NCBI RefSeq assembly: GCF_021107415.1
Contig: NZ_JAIOSW010000442.1
Span: forward strand, 1-41,662
Length of the DNA: 41,662 nucleotides
Direction: 5' to 3'
Source: Desulfobacula sp.
GTDB lineage: Bacteria; Desulfobacterota; Desulfobacteria; Desulfobacterales; Desulfobacteraceae
Made by a program: the position numbers and the translations under genes. Under the pieces are notes generated by a model. It saw only the letters and a list, made by a program, of their open reading frames with translations. It was not told the origin of the DNA and searched no databases. The stretch's first letter is position 1; each line of letters opens with the position of its first letter. Positions 25,794-34,062 of the stretch are shown one piece after another.

Positions 25794-25820
25794 TTTAAAA
25801 GATCCGCTCTGCCTTGTGAA
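25794..25820 (+). repeat. 27-bp direct repeat, right copy
   Basis: Identical to 12580-12606 over 27 bases. Here the hairpin's other arm (CACAAGGCAG) is absent upstream, so this copy cannot form the ackA-type terminator. It lies just upstream of the giant operon promoter and downstream of the leftward small gene ending at 25910. Confidence 0.95.
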
Positions 25821-25909
25821 GAAGGATGGAATCAAATTGGAGGTGCCCTGTTTAAAATATAAACGGCAATGATATCCATCCTAAGTAAAGCCTCTAAAAA
25901 ATTTGTCTT

Positions 25910-26281
25910 TTAATTTAAAGAAACTAAAATTTTATTTGCTTTCCAACCTTTAGGGTGAGCTTCAAGCCCTGGAAGAGACAAATAAATTATTTTTCCGTCT
26001 GAAAATTTTTCATAAAGAACATAACTATCCCGGGTAATGGGGTACACACTTCTTCTTTTATTCAATAAAGGCTGATCAGAAGCCACTGTTTTTAAAAACT
26101 TTCCTTTTTTTGTGTATTCTGTATATGTATTATCGTCTTTTTTTATATACCTGTGGCCGGTTAAAGTATCAAAATAACCGTTTCCGGTAACACAAGGTTC
26201 TAATTTGGTATAGGGAAGATGTTTGGTGCTGATTTTATATAAATTTTCAATATGAAACCTTGTTGATGATTTGTTAACCAC
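25910..26281 (-). CDS. Small protein of unknown function, GTG start
   Basis: A 123-residue reading with a GTG start at 26281-26279, overlapping the end of the preceding small gene by eight bases. The sequence is basic and aromatic-rich (YFDTLTGHRYIKKDDNTYTE, YVLYEKFSDGKIIYLSL) with many predicted beta strands, and has one Cys. There is no signal peptide or membrane segment, and I recognise no family. The true start may differ because no clear ribosome site precedes the GTG. Its 3' side meets the right copy of the 27-bp repeat, so it marks the outer edge of the putative island. Coupling to the gene at 26274-26570 suggests a shared role. Confidence 0.5.
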   Translation of the reverse strand: MVNKSSTRFHIENLYKISTKHLPYTKLEPCVTGNGYFDTLTGHRYIKKDDNTYTEYTKKGKFLKTVASDQPLLNKRRSVYPITRDSYVLYEKFSDGKIIYLSLPGLEAHPKGWKANKILVSLN

Positions 26282-26570
26282 TCAAAGATTTCAGCATCTC
26301 CTTCATTTGATCGAATGAAGCAATTGGATGAGTTGAAAATCCACAAAAAGGACTGTATTGCTGTACCATTTTAGAAACATCGACTTCGCTTCCTTCTACA
26401 ATACAAAACCCATTTCTTTCACCGACAAAACACCCCCAATCTTTTGTTATCCCTATTTCAATATCCTGTTCAATAAAATTCATCAAAGCTGTAAACCCTT
26501 TACCGCGTTCTTGAGGGTCAACAGGAATAAGAGATGGGTTCAATTGCCAAAGCATTAAATATTTTCCCAT
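26274..26570 (-). CDS. Small conserved-looking protein (DUF3303-like)
   Basis: A 98-residue protein starting MGKYLMLWQLNPSLIPVDPQ, followed by ITKDWGCFVGERNGFCIVEG and a C-terminal helix. This pattern resembles small alpha/beta dimeric-barrel proteins such as those labelled DUF3303, where the strand MLWxxN and an EG turn recur. AGAAGGTGA precedes the ATG, supporting the start. There is no signal peptide. It overlaps the next gene by eight bases and is therefore likely co-translated with it. The family assignment is from memory of the motif and is tentative; no catalytic residues are evident. Confidence 0.65.
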   Translation of the reverse strand: MGKYLMLWQLNPSLIPVDPQERGKGFTALMNFIEQDIEIGITKDWGCFVGERNGFCIVEGSEVDVSKMVQQYSPFCGFSTHPIASFDQMKEMLKSLSG

Positions 26571-26851
26571 GATTCACCTTCTATTTTATGGTTTTAAAAA
26601 AATGTTGTTTGTCATTACAGCAGTTACCATCAAGGAGACATGGCATCACCTTGATGGTATGAAAAAGAAATTTAACACGACCGGTTTTTTGTATTATCAG
26701 ACAATAATTTTTATTCATATTTTGATTGTACCTTCTCGTGTTTCAGGCATTCCAAATTTTACAACATGGTCATAAATATTATTGTGGATTTTTTAAAAAA
26801 TCCATAGGTAGAAATACTGATATTGGGGGGTAAAAAATACTGAAAAGAGGG
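26571..26851. other. Intergenic region with palindrome, hairpin and short direct repeats
   Basis: This 281-base gap follows the giant kinase and precedes the small-gene pair. It holds a hairpin with ACCATCAAGG (26626-26635) and CCTTGATGGT (26649-26658), a perfect 20-bp palindrome TGGATTTTTTAAAAAATCCA (26785-26804), and an imperfect repeat, GGTAGAAATACTGA (26807-26820) and GGTAAAAAATACTGA (26829-26843). The palindrome could stop leftward kinase transcription weakly. The 68-residue plus-strand ORF here looks spurious. A promoter for the small genes must lie here but is not clear. Confidence 0.5.
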
Positions 26852-29800
26852 TTAAAAAATTTTAAGGGGTGTCATCAGGGTGACCTTTGTTCCCCTGCCG
26901 GGTTTGGATTCTATGGAAAAACTACCGTTGTGATGATTTATTCGTTCCTGTATGGAAAAAAGGCCAAAGCCATCTGTTGTTCTTTTTGAAAACTGCAGTT
27001 GTGCTGCATCAAACCCTATCCCATTGTCTTTAATTATAATCTGTATGCTGTCTTCAATACGATTTATAAAAACAAGGATTTTTTTGGCTTTTGCATGCTT
27101 GATGATATTAAAGAGGAGTTCTCTTGCTGCCTGGTATAAGAGAATACTGGAGGTTTCATCCAAAGGCTTTGGTCTTTCATCGTCAAGAAATTCTATAGGA
27201 ATATTATGTAATTGAGATTTTCGTTCGCAAAGAGAATCAAGAGCAGCTTCAATACCGAGTTCATATAATTCCGGCGAACTTAGATCAAAGGTTAAACTTC
27301 TGGTTTGAACTATGGTCTGTTCCGTGATTGTGACGATATCTTTGATTTTTTCTTTTGTTTTTTCTGAAGTGGCAATACTATTCAACTCACTGAGTTTTAT
27401 CCTTGCAAGGGTTAATGACTGACCAATCCGGTCATGAAGTCCTATGGCGACGCCGCGTCTTTGTTTTTCTTCGGCAAGAGCGATTTGAGACGAAAGTGCC
27501 CGCAGTTTTTCCTGATAAACCAGAAGATCCTTTTGGGCTTTTCTTCTTGACCAGGCATTGGTCAGGATATCAGTCACCATTTTTAAAATGATCACCCTTT
27601 TTTCAGTAAAAACATGACTTGCCCTGCTGTTTTCAAGGTAAAGCGCACCGGTTACCTGCCCATCATGGATCATGGGTACACAGAGAATTGATTTTGCCTT
27701 TTTTGTTTTTATATAATCATTTTCAGTATAAAGACCTTTATTTGCAGCGTCGGAAAGGATAATGGTTTGTTTTGTGCGTATCACATAATTTATAATTGCA
27801 TCGGGTAATTCCGGGCAATTTTCAACCGGAACAGGCATGATCCCGGTTTGAACAGCATCATTGGAAGAAGCCCTGGCCTCTACCATGGGGAGCCCATCCC
27901 GTAAAAGGATTAAAAATCCTATTCTGGCACCGGCATTTTCTATCACAATATCCATGAGTTTATCCATGAGTCCCTGGATATCCGTTTCTTCGGCAATGGC
28001 TCTGGATGCTTTGATAATGGAGATAAGGTCAGGTTCTTTCATTGTAGATGAAACAAATTGATTTCCATCACTTTTTACCAGCAGGTCGGAATAGAGGGTT
28101 TCAAGATGTTTGACCTTGGGTTTGGTCCCCCATCTGGTAAAGCATTGATGTGCTTTTCTCATATAGGCTGCTGCGATGGTATTTTGTTTTTTTTTGAGAA
28201 AATATTTTGCTGCACATTCACTGGCAATGGCCTCTAAATGCGTAAATCCGTTTTTTCTTGCAGAGTCTATGGCCTGGTCATAAAGGCTGAATGCTTTTTG
28301 AGCCTGTCCCTTCAATCCTGCCAACTCTGCTTGAATAAGGGCATACATGTTAAAAAAATTTTTCGGGGAATGTTTTGCTATACGTTTGAATTTTTTCAGG
28401 TTTTTTTTAACCTGTGTCAAATAGGCTTTCTGCTTTTTTTTATCCAGCTCAGGATATAAGGCAAGCATTGAAAGGGATTGAAAATAACAACAATATGGGC
28501 TGACGAGCATACCGATGGAATTATTCAATAATTTTATTCCCGACTCGGCTGCCTCTACTGCTTTTTCAAAGTCATAAAAAAAGTACCCGATCATCAGTTT
28601 ATAGACATGGAGTCCAATAAGATAGGAGTCTTTTTCTTTTTCCATCTTGGGCAATTCTATGGTTTCATCAAACAGTTTCCCTTTTATAACCAGAGGATCA
28701 TCCACTTTTCCCATGAGAGTAAGCACATACTGAAAGAGTAGATTGTAACCGTTGATAGAGGAAATTTTTTTTGTCATTTTCAAGACATCCCCGTGTTTTT
28801 TAATTATCAAAAAGACTTTGGAAAGTGGTTTTCCGGAAAAAATAAGGTCCGACAGGTAGTGGTTCAGGGAAAATGAGGCAAACATAAGATCATTGCCGTT
28901 TTCCATACCGAATTTATAGGCTTCCATCAGATAGGGGAGATCTGATTTTAAATGATTTTTCCAATGATTGATCATTCCCCCGAAAATCATATAGGTCTTG
29001 CACTTTGTTCTGATAGTGTAGGGTTGTTTATGAATTTTTAAAGCCAGTTTTCCAAATTTGAAGCCCTCGTCATATTTTCCAAATTTTTCACACAGGACTG
29101 CTCCGTAAAGAGCATATGCATACCCGGAAAGTTCTGTTTCACCGTATTTTAATGTAAGATTTAAAATTTTTAATACCAGAAGAAAAACATACTCAGGTGC
29201 ACCCAGAAAACTGGCATCGAAAAATTTGATAAAAATTCGGATAACCATTTTTTTTTCAGGATCAGATAACTTGGGCAGATGAACAAGGGTTTCAGGATTT
29301 TTTCCGATCAGATAAAACCGTGTTAAAACAAGCTCTTTTACAATCATCCAGGGTGCCACTTTTTCAGGCAGTCCCATTCCCAATATATCCAGTACTTCCA
29401 GCCCCTGAGCAATCGCCTCTTTAGCACGGCCTTGATGGGTAAAGTTTATCATCATGATTTCATATGCCCGGACCCTGTCCTCTAAATTTGAGACATTCTT
29501 TTTGATTTTCCTAAGACTCTGGTCGGCCGCCTCAATATTTTTAGTATAATACCCGGTTTCCCCGGCTAAAAAATGGAGCGCAAGAGTTAGCTCTGGTTCC
29601 GATGTCCATGTATCGGACCAAAGGAGATCCAGGCCTTTTTGAGCGAAATAAAAGGTAGCCTCAAAAGCAACCCTGGTTTTTGAAATCAGACCGGCCTTTA
29701 AATTCAGAGAGGCCAGACGGGTTTTCTTTTCTTTTGAAGACATCAGGTTCGTGCAATTGTTTAGGTGTTGAAGAATTTCAAAAACCGTATCATCGCTGGG

Positions 29801-31660
29801 ATTGTCACATAGCAGGGCATTTCCCAGGTCATAATGAAGTTGCTCCCGCTCACTCCTGTTCATAGAAAGGTAGATGGTTTCCCTGATTTTATCGTGGGAA
29901 AATCTCCATGCCCCTTCAGTGTTTATCAGCAGGTTTTGGCCGGCCAGGAATGCCAGATCCATCACTATCTCTTTTTTTAATCCAGGGGAAACCTTTGACA
30001 AAAAATCTTCACTGAACTGCCCGGTCATGCAGGATGCGATATTTAGAATGCTCATTTGATGATGAGTCAGATTGACCATCCGTTCTTTTATTTGAGCTGC
30101 AACATTATCTGTGATATTCAGGTAATTTATTTTTTTTGCATTAAACTGCCAGACAGATTTTTTAAAATTGAATACAAGCAGTTTATTTCTGTAAAGTGAT
30201 GTTAAAAAATCAATGATAAAAAAAGGATTTCCTTTGGTCTTTTGGGCAACAATCTCGGCAAGGAAAGAGGCATCTTCCATCCCCATCCGGGTTGAACCTG
30301 TAATCATCCCGGATATTTCTTGTAGATTAAGAGAATCAAGGGTGATGATGTCATTGTCTTTTTGCAGTTCCAAAATGAGGGAATATAATGGGTGCCTGGA
30401 TGAAACTTCATTACTTCTGAAGGCGCCGACAATAAAAAGCCAGGGGATTTTTTCATTTTTTAAGGCTTTTAACAAATGTATGGTTGCTGCATCTGCCCAT
30501 TGCAGATCATCAAGAAAGATAGTCACAGGGTATTCAGGTCGGCACACGGTTTTTATAAAATGAAAAAAACTTATTTCAAACAATGTCTGTGCTTCCTGGG
30601 GGTTGAATTCAGGCAGTTTGGGCAAAGGTCCTGTAATGGCGGTAAGTTCCGGAGCCATATCCGCGATGACCTGTCCATGGATTTTAAGACCCTGTTTCAG
30701 TTGGGTCTTCCAGAAACCAAGGGATTTATTGTCCTGAGAAAGGATCTGCTGTGCCATCTGTTGCAATGCCAGAACAAGGGCATGATAGGGTCTGTTCTGA
30801 TCCAGGCTGTCGAATTTACCGGAAATAAACCTTGGGGTAACACCCGGGTCTTGTTGAAGGAAATTTAAGGTTTCAAACTCTTTGACAAGACTGGTTTTAC
30901 CAATACCGGAATAACCTGTAACAAAGGCCATCTTGCCATGTCCCTGTTTTACAAGCTCAAACCATTGCCTAAGGGTGGAAAGTTCCCTGGTCCTGCCGTA
31001 TATTTTTTCCTTTACCCGGAACTTGTGGGAAAAATCATACTCGCCCGGCAGAAAGGGTCTAATTTTCCCCGATGTGTTCAGCATTTCCCTGCATTTCTCA
31101 AAATCCTTTATTAACCCCATGGCACTTTGATATCGGTCTGTCGGGGATTTATTCATCAATTTTATAATAATTTTTGAAATCTGGGTTGGCAAATGCCGGT
31201 TAATCTTTTCCGGTAGAATTGGCTCCACTGCAATATGGCAATGAAAAAACCCAATGGGATCGTCTGCATAAAACGGATGATGTCCTGTCGCCCATTGGTA
31301 CAGAACGATTCCAAGGGAATAAATATCGCTGCGAAAGCCCAAGGGCCAGTCTAATCTTCCTGTCTGCTCTGGTGAGATAAACGGGAGAATGATTTTCTTT
31401 AATTCTGAATCATCCATATCCATGGAAACAGGATTGGCCGGATCAGAACTATCAATCAATTTACCGTTTTCTATAAACTGTTTGCATTTTTCCAGTTTGA
31501 TACTGCCGGTGGTTTTATCAATATGTATTAAGGATGGACAGATACTTTTATGAATTTGGCCCTTGCTGTGAATTTCATGTAAGACAGCCGAGATGTTTAT
31601 GCTTAATGTTAAAAAAAAATTAATATTAAAATTATTTAGATTGTTTTTAATATTAATCAT
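26852..31660 (-). CDS. Giant sensor: pseudokinase-AAA ATPase-GAF-histidine kinase
   Basis: This 1602-residue cytoplasmic protein belongs to the multi-domain Ser/Thr kinase/histidine kinase type (HstK-like). Residues 1-195 are a Ser/Thr kinase C-lobe only: the N-lobe with its ATP loop and Lys is absent, the catalytic loop reads HKSI (S39 for Asp) and no DFG is seen, while SPEQT and SDIYSLG remain. An AAA/predictive ATPase follows with Walker A GYSGIGKT (249-256) and Walker B TIFLDDLQWAD. About 600-1170 is helical repeat (TPR-like), GAF about 1210-1390, then HisKA_3 with phospho-accepting H1409 in GLHDRIGQSL, and a NarX-type ATPase with NIIKHAKA and DGFGLFSIQERI. The start overlaps the regulator gene by eight bases, so this pair forms a two-component system. 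The pseudokinase is likely a binding platform. Confidence 0.9.
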   Translation of the reverse strand: MINIKNNLNNFNINFFLTLSINISAVLHEIHSKGQIHKSICPSLIHIDKTTGSIKLEKCKQFIENGKLIDSSDPANPVSMDMDDSELKKIILPFISPEQTGRLDWPLGFRSDIYSLGIVLYQWATGHHPFYADDPIGFFHCHIAVEPILPEKINRHLPTQISKIIIKLMNKSPTDRYQSAMGLIKDFEKCREMLNTSGKIRPFLPGEYDFSHKFRVKEKIYGRTRELSTLRQWFELVKQGHGKMAFVTGYSGIGKTSLVKEFETLNFLQQDPGVTPRFISGKFDSLDQNRPYHALVLALQQMAQQILSQDNKSLGFWKTQLKQGLKIHGQVIADMAPELTAITGPLPKLPEFNPQEAQTLFEISFFHFIKTVCRPEYPVTIFLDDLQWADAATIHLLKALKNEKIPWLFIVGAFRSNEVSSRHPLYSLILELQKDNDIITLDSLNLQEISGMITGSTRMGMEDASFLAEIVAQKTKGNPFFIIDFLTSLYRNKLLVFNFKKSVWQFNAKKINYLNITDNVAAQIKERMVNLTHHQMSILNIASCMTGQFSEDFLSKVSPGLKKEIVMDLAFLAGQNLLINTEGAWRFSHDKIRETIYLSMNRSEREQLHYDLGNALLCDNPSDDTVFEILQHLNNCTNLMSSKEKKTRLASLNLKAGLISKTRVAFEATFYFAQKGLDLLWSDTWTSEPELTLALHFLAGETGYYTKNIEAADQSLRKIKKNVSNLEDRVRAYEIMMINFTHQGRAKEAIAQGLEVLDILGMGLPEKVAPWMIVKELVLTRFYLIGKNPETLVHLPKLSDPEKKMVIRIFIKFFDASFLGAPEYVFLLVLKILNLTLKYGETELSGYAYALYGAVLCEKFGKYDEGFKFGKLALKIHKQPYTIRTKCKTYMIFGGMINHWKNHLKSDLPYLMEAYKFGMENGNDLMFASFSLNHYLSDLIFSGKPLSKVFLIIKKHGDVLKMTKKISSINGYNLLFQYVLTLMGKVDDPLVIKGKLFDETIELPKMEKEKDSYLIGLHVYKLMIGYFFYDFEKAVEAAESGIKLLNNSIGMLVSPYCCYFQSLSMLALYPELDKKKQKAYLTQVKKNLKKFKRIAKHSPKNFFNMYALIQAELAGLKGQAQKAFSLYDQAIDSARKNGFTHLEAIASECAAKYFLKKKQNTIAAAYMRKAHQCFTRWGTKPKVKHLETLYSDLLVKSDGNQFVSSTMKEPDLISIIKASRAIAEETDIQGLMDKLMDIVIENAGARIGFLILLRDGLPMVEARASSNDAVQTGIMPVPVENCPELPDAIINYVIRTKQTIILSDAANKGLYTENDYIKTKKAKSILCVPMIHDGQVTGALYLENSRASHVFTEKRVIILKMVTDILTNAWSRRKAQKDLLVYQEKLRALSSQIALAEEKQRRGVAIGLHDRIGQSLTLARIKLSELNSIATSEKTKEKIKDIVTITEQTIVQTRSLTFDLSSPELYELGIEAALDSLCERKSQLHNIPIEFLDDERPKPLDETSSILLYQAARELLFNIIKHAKAKKILVFINRIEDSIQIIIKDNGIGFDAAQLQFSKRTTDGFGLFSIQERINHHNGSFSIESKPGRGTKVTLMTPLKIF

Positions 31661-32306
31661 CTATTGAAATAAGTCCTTCTCTAATCGCAAACAGGGTCAA
31701 CTCGGCGACATTGTTTAAATTAAGCTTTGTCATGATTTGCTGCCTGTGGGTGGAGATTGTTTTAATACTCACAAAAAGGCGGGCGGCAATATCTTTCGAT
31801 TTGGTCCCTTCAGCGACAAGCTGAAGCACTTCGCGCTCCCTTGGTGTGAGTATTGATGAAAAAATATCCTGGTTTTCCAGTGAATTACTAATACAATCCT
31901 TGATCATAACACCATGAATTTGCGGGCTTAGATAGAATTTGTTATCTGCAACCAGACGGATGGCCCTGGCAAGTTCTTCATAGGCACAGTGTTTGACCAG
32001 ATACCCGGCAGCACCTGCTTTGAGCATTCCTGTCACAAAACGCCTTCCGGAATGGACGGAAAGAGCAATTATCCTGATGTCGGGATTGTTTTTGCGGATC
32101 AGTTTTGCAGCATCAATTCCATTTAAGTCCGGCATATTGATATCAAGGACAACAATATCAGGATTGAGTTTATCGGCAAGCCTGGCAGCCTCGCGGCCAT
32201 TATCAGTCTGGGCCATTACAACCATATCCGTTTCTTTTTCAAGCATTGAGCAAAGGCCTTCTCTAACCAGTTTATGATCGTCTGCAAGCAAAATGGTAAT
32301 GCTCAT
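31653..32306 (-). CDS. NarL/LuxR-family response regulator
   Basis: A 217-residue regulator with a receiver domain (acidic pair D9-D10, phospho-acceptor D55 in VVLDINMPD, and the switch region ALSVHSG) and a C-terminal LuxR-type HTH (LTPREREVLQLVAEGTKSKD followed by TISTHRQQIMTKLNL). It should bind DNA when phosphorylated by the 1602-residue kinase encoded immediately downstream with an eight-base overlap. NarX-type HisKA_3 kinases normally pair with this regulator type, which supports the match. GAGGAAA lies a few bases before the ATG. Targets are unknown; the small-gene pair and the giant exported operon lie nearby, but no operator can be named. Confidence 0.94.
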   Translation of the reverse strand: MSITILLADDHKLVREGLCSMLEKETDMVVMAQTDNGREAARLADKLNPDIVVLDINMPDLNGIDAAKLIRKNNPDIRIIALSVHSGRRFVTGMLKAGAAGYLVKHCAYEELARAIRLVADNKFYLSPQIHGVMIKDCISNSLENQDIFSSILTPREREVLQLVAEGTKSKDIAARLFVSIKTISTHRQQIMTKLNLNNVAELTLFAIREGLISIDD

Positions 32307-32400
32307 GATATTTCCTCAAATAGATAATAAGGATAGAACTCTTCATTTACAAATTTAATGTGTAAAACAAAATAAGATCATCTAACGATGCATGAAACTG

Positions 32401-32429
32401 AAATAAGATATAATGTTGCTCTTTGTCAA
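32401..32429 (-). promoter_or_regulatory. Weak promoter candidate for the regulator/kinase operon
   Basis: A perfect TTGACA on the minus strand (32429-32424) lies 17 bases before TTATTT (32406-32401). The -10 is poor. The site is about 95 bases upstream of the regulator ATG. Only the -35 is convincing. Confidence 0.3.
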
Positions 32430-32456
32430 GTATTGTTTGAGGCAGGTAGTTTGTTT

Positions 32457-33671
32457 TTAGCAGAAGAAAATTTTATTTTCAGTGTAACTTAAAAATTCGC
32501 TGCCATTTTCTGTAACATGAATAACACTTTCAATGCCTGCGGCAAATTCATTTTTAAATATGAATTTTGGCTCAATAGCAAAGACCATCCCGGGTTCTAA
32601 AAGTGTTTTCCTGCCCTTGGCAAGGATGGGGTTTTCCACAAGTTCCAGCCCGATTCCATGGCCGATAAATTTGGATTTCAAGTTTGGCAGCCCTAAAAAC
32701 TGATCTTCAAGGCAAAGTTTTTTTGCGACATTGACGGCTGTTTCAAATATTTCATCCATGGGTATGCCCGGTCTCATCTTATCTAAAAGCGTATACAGGA
32801 TCTCTATGGAAGCCTTGGAGGCATCCTCAGCCTTGTTCGGCAGTTTTCCAATGACAAACATCCTGGATTCATCACTATGATAGCCGTTTAAAACAGTGCC
32901 AAAATCAATCAGGATGGGTTCATTTTCTTGGATCCGCCTGGGGCCTGCGCCATAGGGATAGGCATTTGAAGTTCCAGTGCCGCACAGGGGGGAGTCCAGG
33001 GCACCTGGAAGCCCGCCGTTTTCACCGCTCATCAGGTGAAAAGGAAATACTTCCGAACGGTAATGCCGGTTTAAAAGTTTTCCGGAATGGCCCAGTGTCC
33101 TTGAATAAGCTTCAAACATACCGCAAAATTCCATTTCTGAAATTTCAGGTTTAATGTTGTCTTCCATAAAGCCAAAGGTCTGTTTTGAGACGAGGGCAGC
33201 TTTTTTCATCTGCTGGATCTCCCATGAAGATTTTATCTGCCTGCAGGCCTCAATTACGGAAGATCCGTCAACAAAATGGGTGTTTTTAAAAAGCCTCTTA
33301 TAGAAATGAAAGTCTTTTACCGGTACCACGTCAAAAGCAAGGCCGCAGGTACCTGGATGTTTTTTAAAGCAATGTTCAACTAATTTGGGAATATCCTTTA
33401 TGGATTCAATGGGTTCAATGTTTTTAAGGGCTGTTTCCTGTTGAGCCCGGGGAAGATATCGTTTTACAAACAAAACAGGATCCTGATCTTTTTCAATATA
33501 AAGATAGCAATCCTGGGCCGTGCCTGAAAAATAATAAATATCGGGTTTGTGGGTTAAAAACAGGGCATCCAGATGAAGGGCTGCCATTTGCTCTTGCACT
33601 GTATTAATCCTGGCAATGATTTCTGTCACAGGTGTCGGGTCAAACGCGTACCCCTGCCATTTGAGTTCCAT
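32457..33671 (-). CDS. M24 family metallopeptidase (Xaa-Pro aminopeptidase-like)
   Basis: A 404-residue protein with a creatinase-type N-terminal domain (IYYFSGTAQDCYLYI) and a pita-bread M24 domain. The metal ligands can be read: two Asp in ILIDFGTVLNGYHSDESRMF, His in IGHGIGLELVENP, Glu in FAIEPKF and Glu in AAGIESVIHVTE. Members cleave N-terminal residues before proline or act on related amide bonds such as creatine. The SGTAQDCYLYI wording suits the broad Xaa-Pro/creatinase class rather than methionine aminopeptidase. It has no signal peptide and should be cytoplasmic. The gene follows the small gene at 33675 after only three bases, so they form an operon. It might act on peptides, as the M20 enzyme at 3423 may. 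Confidence 0.88.
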   Translation of the reverse strand: MELKWQGYAFDPTPVTEIIARINTVQEQMAALHLDALFLTHKPDIYYFSGTAQDCYLYIEKDQDPVLFVKRYLPRAQQETALKNIEPIESIKDIPKLVEHCFKKHPGTCGLAFDVVPVKDFHFYKRLFKNTHFVDGSSVIEACRQIKSSWEIQQMKKAALVSKQTFGFMEDNIKPEISEMEFCGMFEAYSRTLGHSGKLLNRHYRSEVFPFHLMSGENGGLPGALDSPLCGTGTSNAYPYGAGPRRIQENEPILIDFGTVLNGYHSDESRMFVIGKLPNKAEDASKASIEILYTLLDKMRPGIPMDEIFETAVNVAKKLCLEDQFLGLPNLKSKFIGHGIGLELVENPILAKGRKTLLEPGMVFAIEPKFIFKNEFAAGIESVIHVTENGSEFLSYTENKIFFC

Positions 33672-33674
33672 GGG

Positions 33675-33935
33675 TTATTTTTCTGTAATTCGGACTTTAA
33701 ATGTACTCATGCAATCAATAATATCTTCTGTTTTTCCTTCATCTGCCGACCAGAATACTTTTTGGGTATCTTCTATTTTCATCAGGCATTCAGGAAAGAA
33801 ATCATAGTGATCATTATTAATTTTTAATACAGTCAATTTGTCATTGGGGAAAATTGGATCCGGGACATGCTCTATCACTTCCCAGTTATCGGGGATAATA
33901 AATTCGGCTGTAATGTTTACTTCAATGGTTTTCAT
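33675..33935 (-). CDS. Small acidic protein of unknown function
   Basis: An 86-residue protein starting MKTIEVNITAEFIIPDNWEV. The start at 33935 was chosen because AAGGA lies seven bases before that ATG; the frame is open to 34001 but the extra part looks unlike coding sequence. It is acidic, has no signal peptide or membrane segment, and ends DCMSTFKVRITEK. No family is recognised. Its stop lies three bases before the M24 peptidase start, so it is likely co-expressed with it. It could be a small partner or a regulator, but nothing in the sequence says which. Confidence 0.65.
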   Translation of the reverse strand: MKTIEVNITAEFIIPDNWEVIEHVPDPIFPNDKLTVLKINNDHYDFFPECLMKIEDTQKVFWSADEGKTEDIIDCMSTFKVRITEK

Positions 33936-34062
33936 TTTTAAATCCTTAAATATTAAAAATACGCATTTCTTATTCATACCAATGAGATTATTATCTTTCA
34001 AGAAGAATCCGTACTATTTAAAATCATTTGATTTTTTTAACTACTTATTATAGTTTTGGGTA

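Larger units (their letters stand above)
12580..25820. mobile_element. Putative 13.2-kb island bounded by 27-bp direct repeats
   Basis: The two exact 27-bp copies are 13,214 bases apart, start to start. They enclose a promoter candidate, a riboswitch-like leader, a leader ORF and three giant exported-protein genes, all leftward. The left copy ends one base before the last stop codon, and the right copy begins five bases beyond the promoter -35. The left copy is embedded in the ackA hairpin, while the right copy lacks the other arm, as expected if a block entered that site and duplicated part of it. No integrase, transposase or terminal inverted repeats are seen, so the mechanism is unknown. 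Recombination between copies would restore ackA converging on the small gene at 25910. Confidence 0.45.

Noticed and set aside
26569..26775. A 68-codon plus-strand ORF in the gap after the giant kinase
   Set aside because: No ribosome site, no family features, and it spans the hairpin region; it is probably chance in AT-rich DNA.
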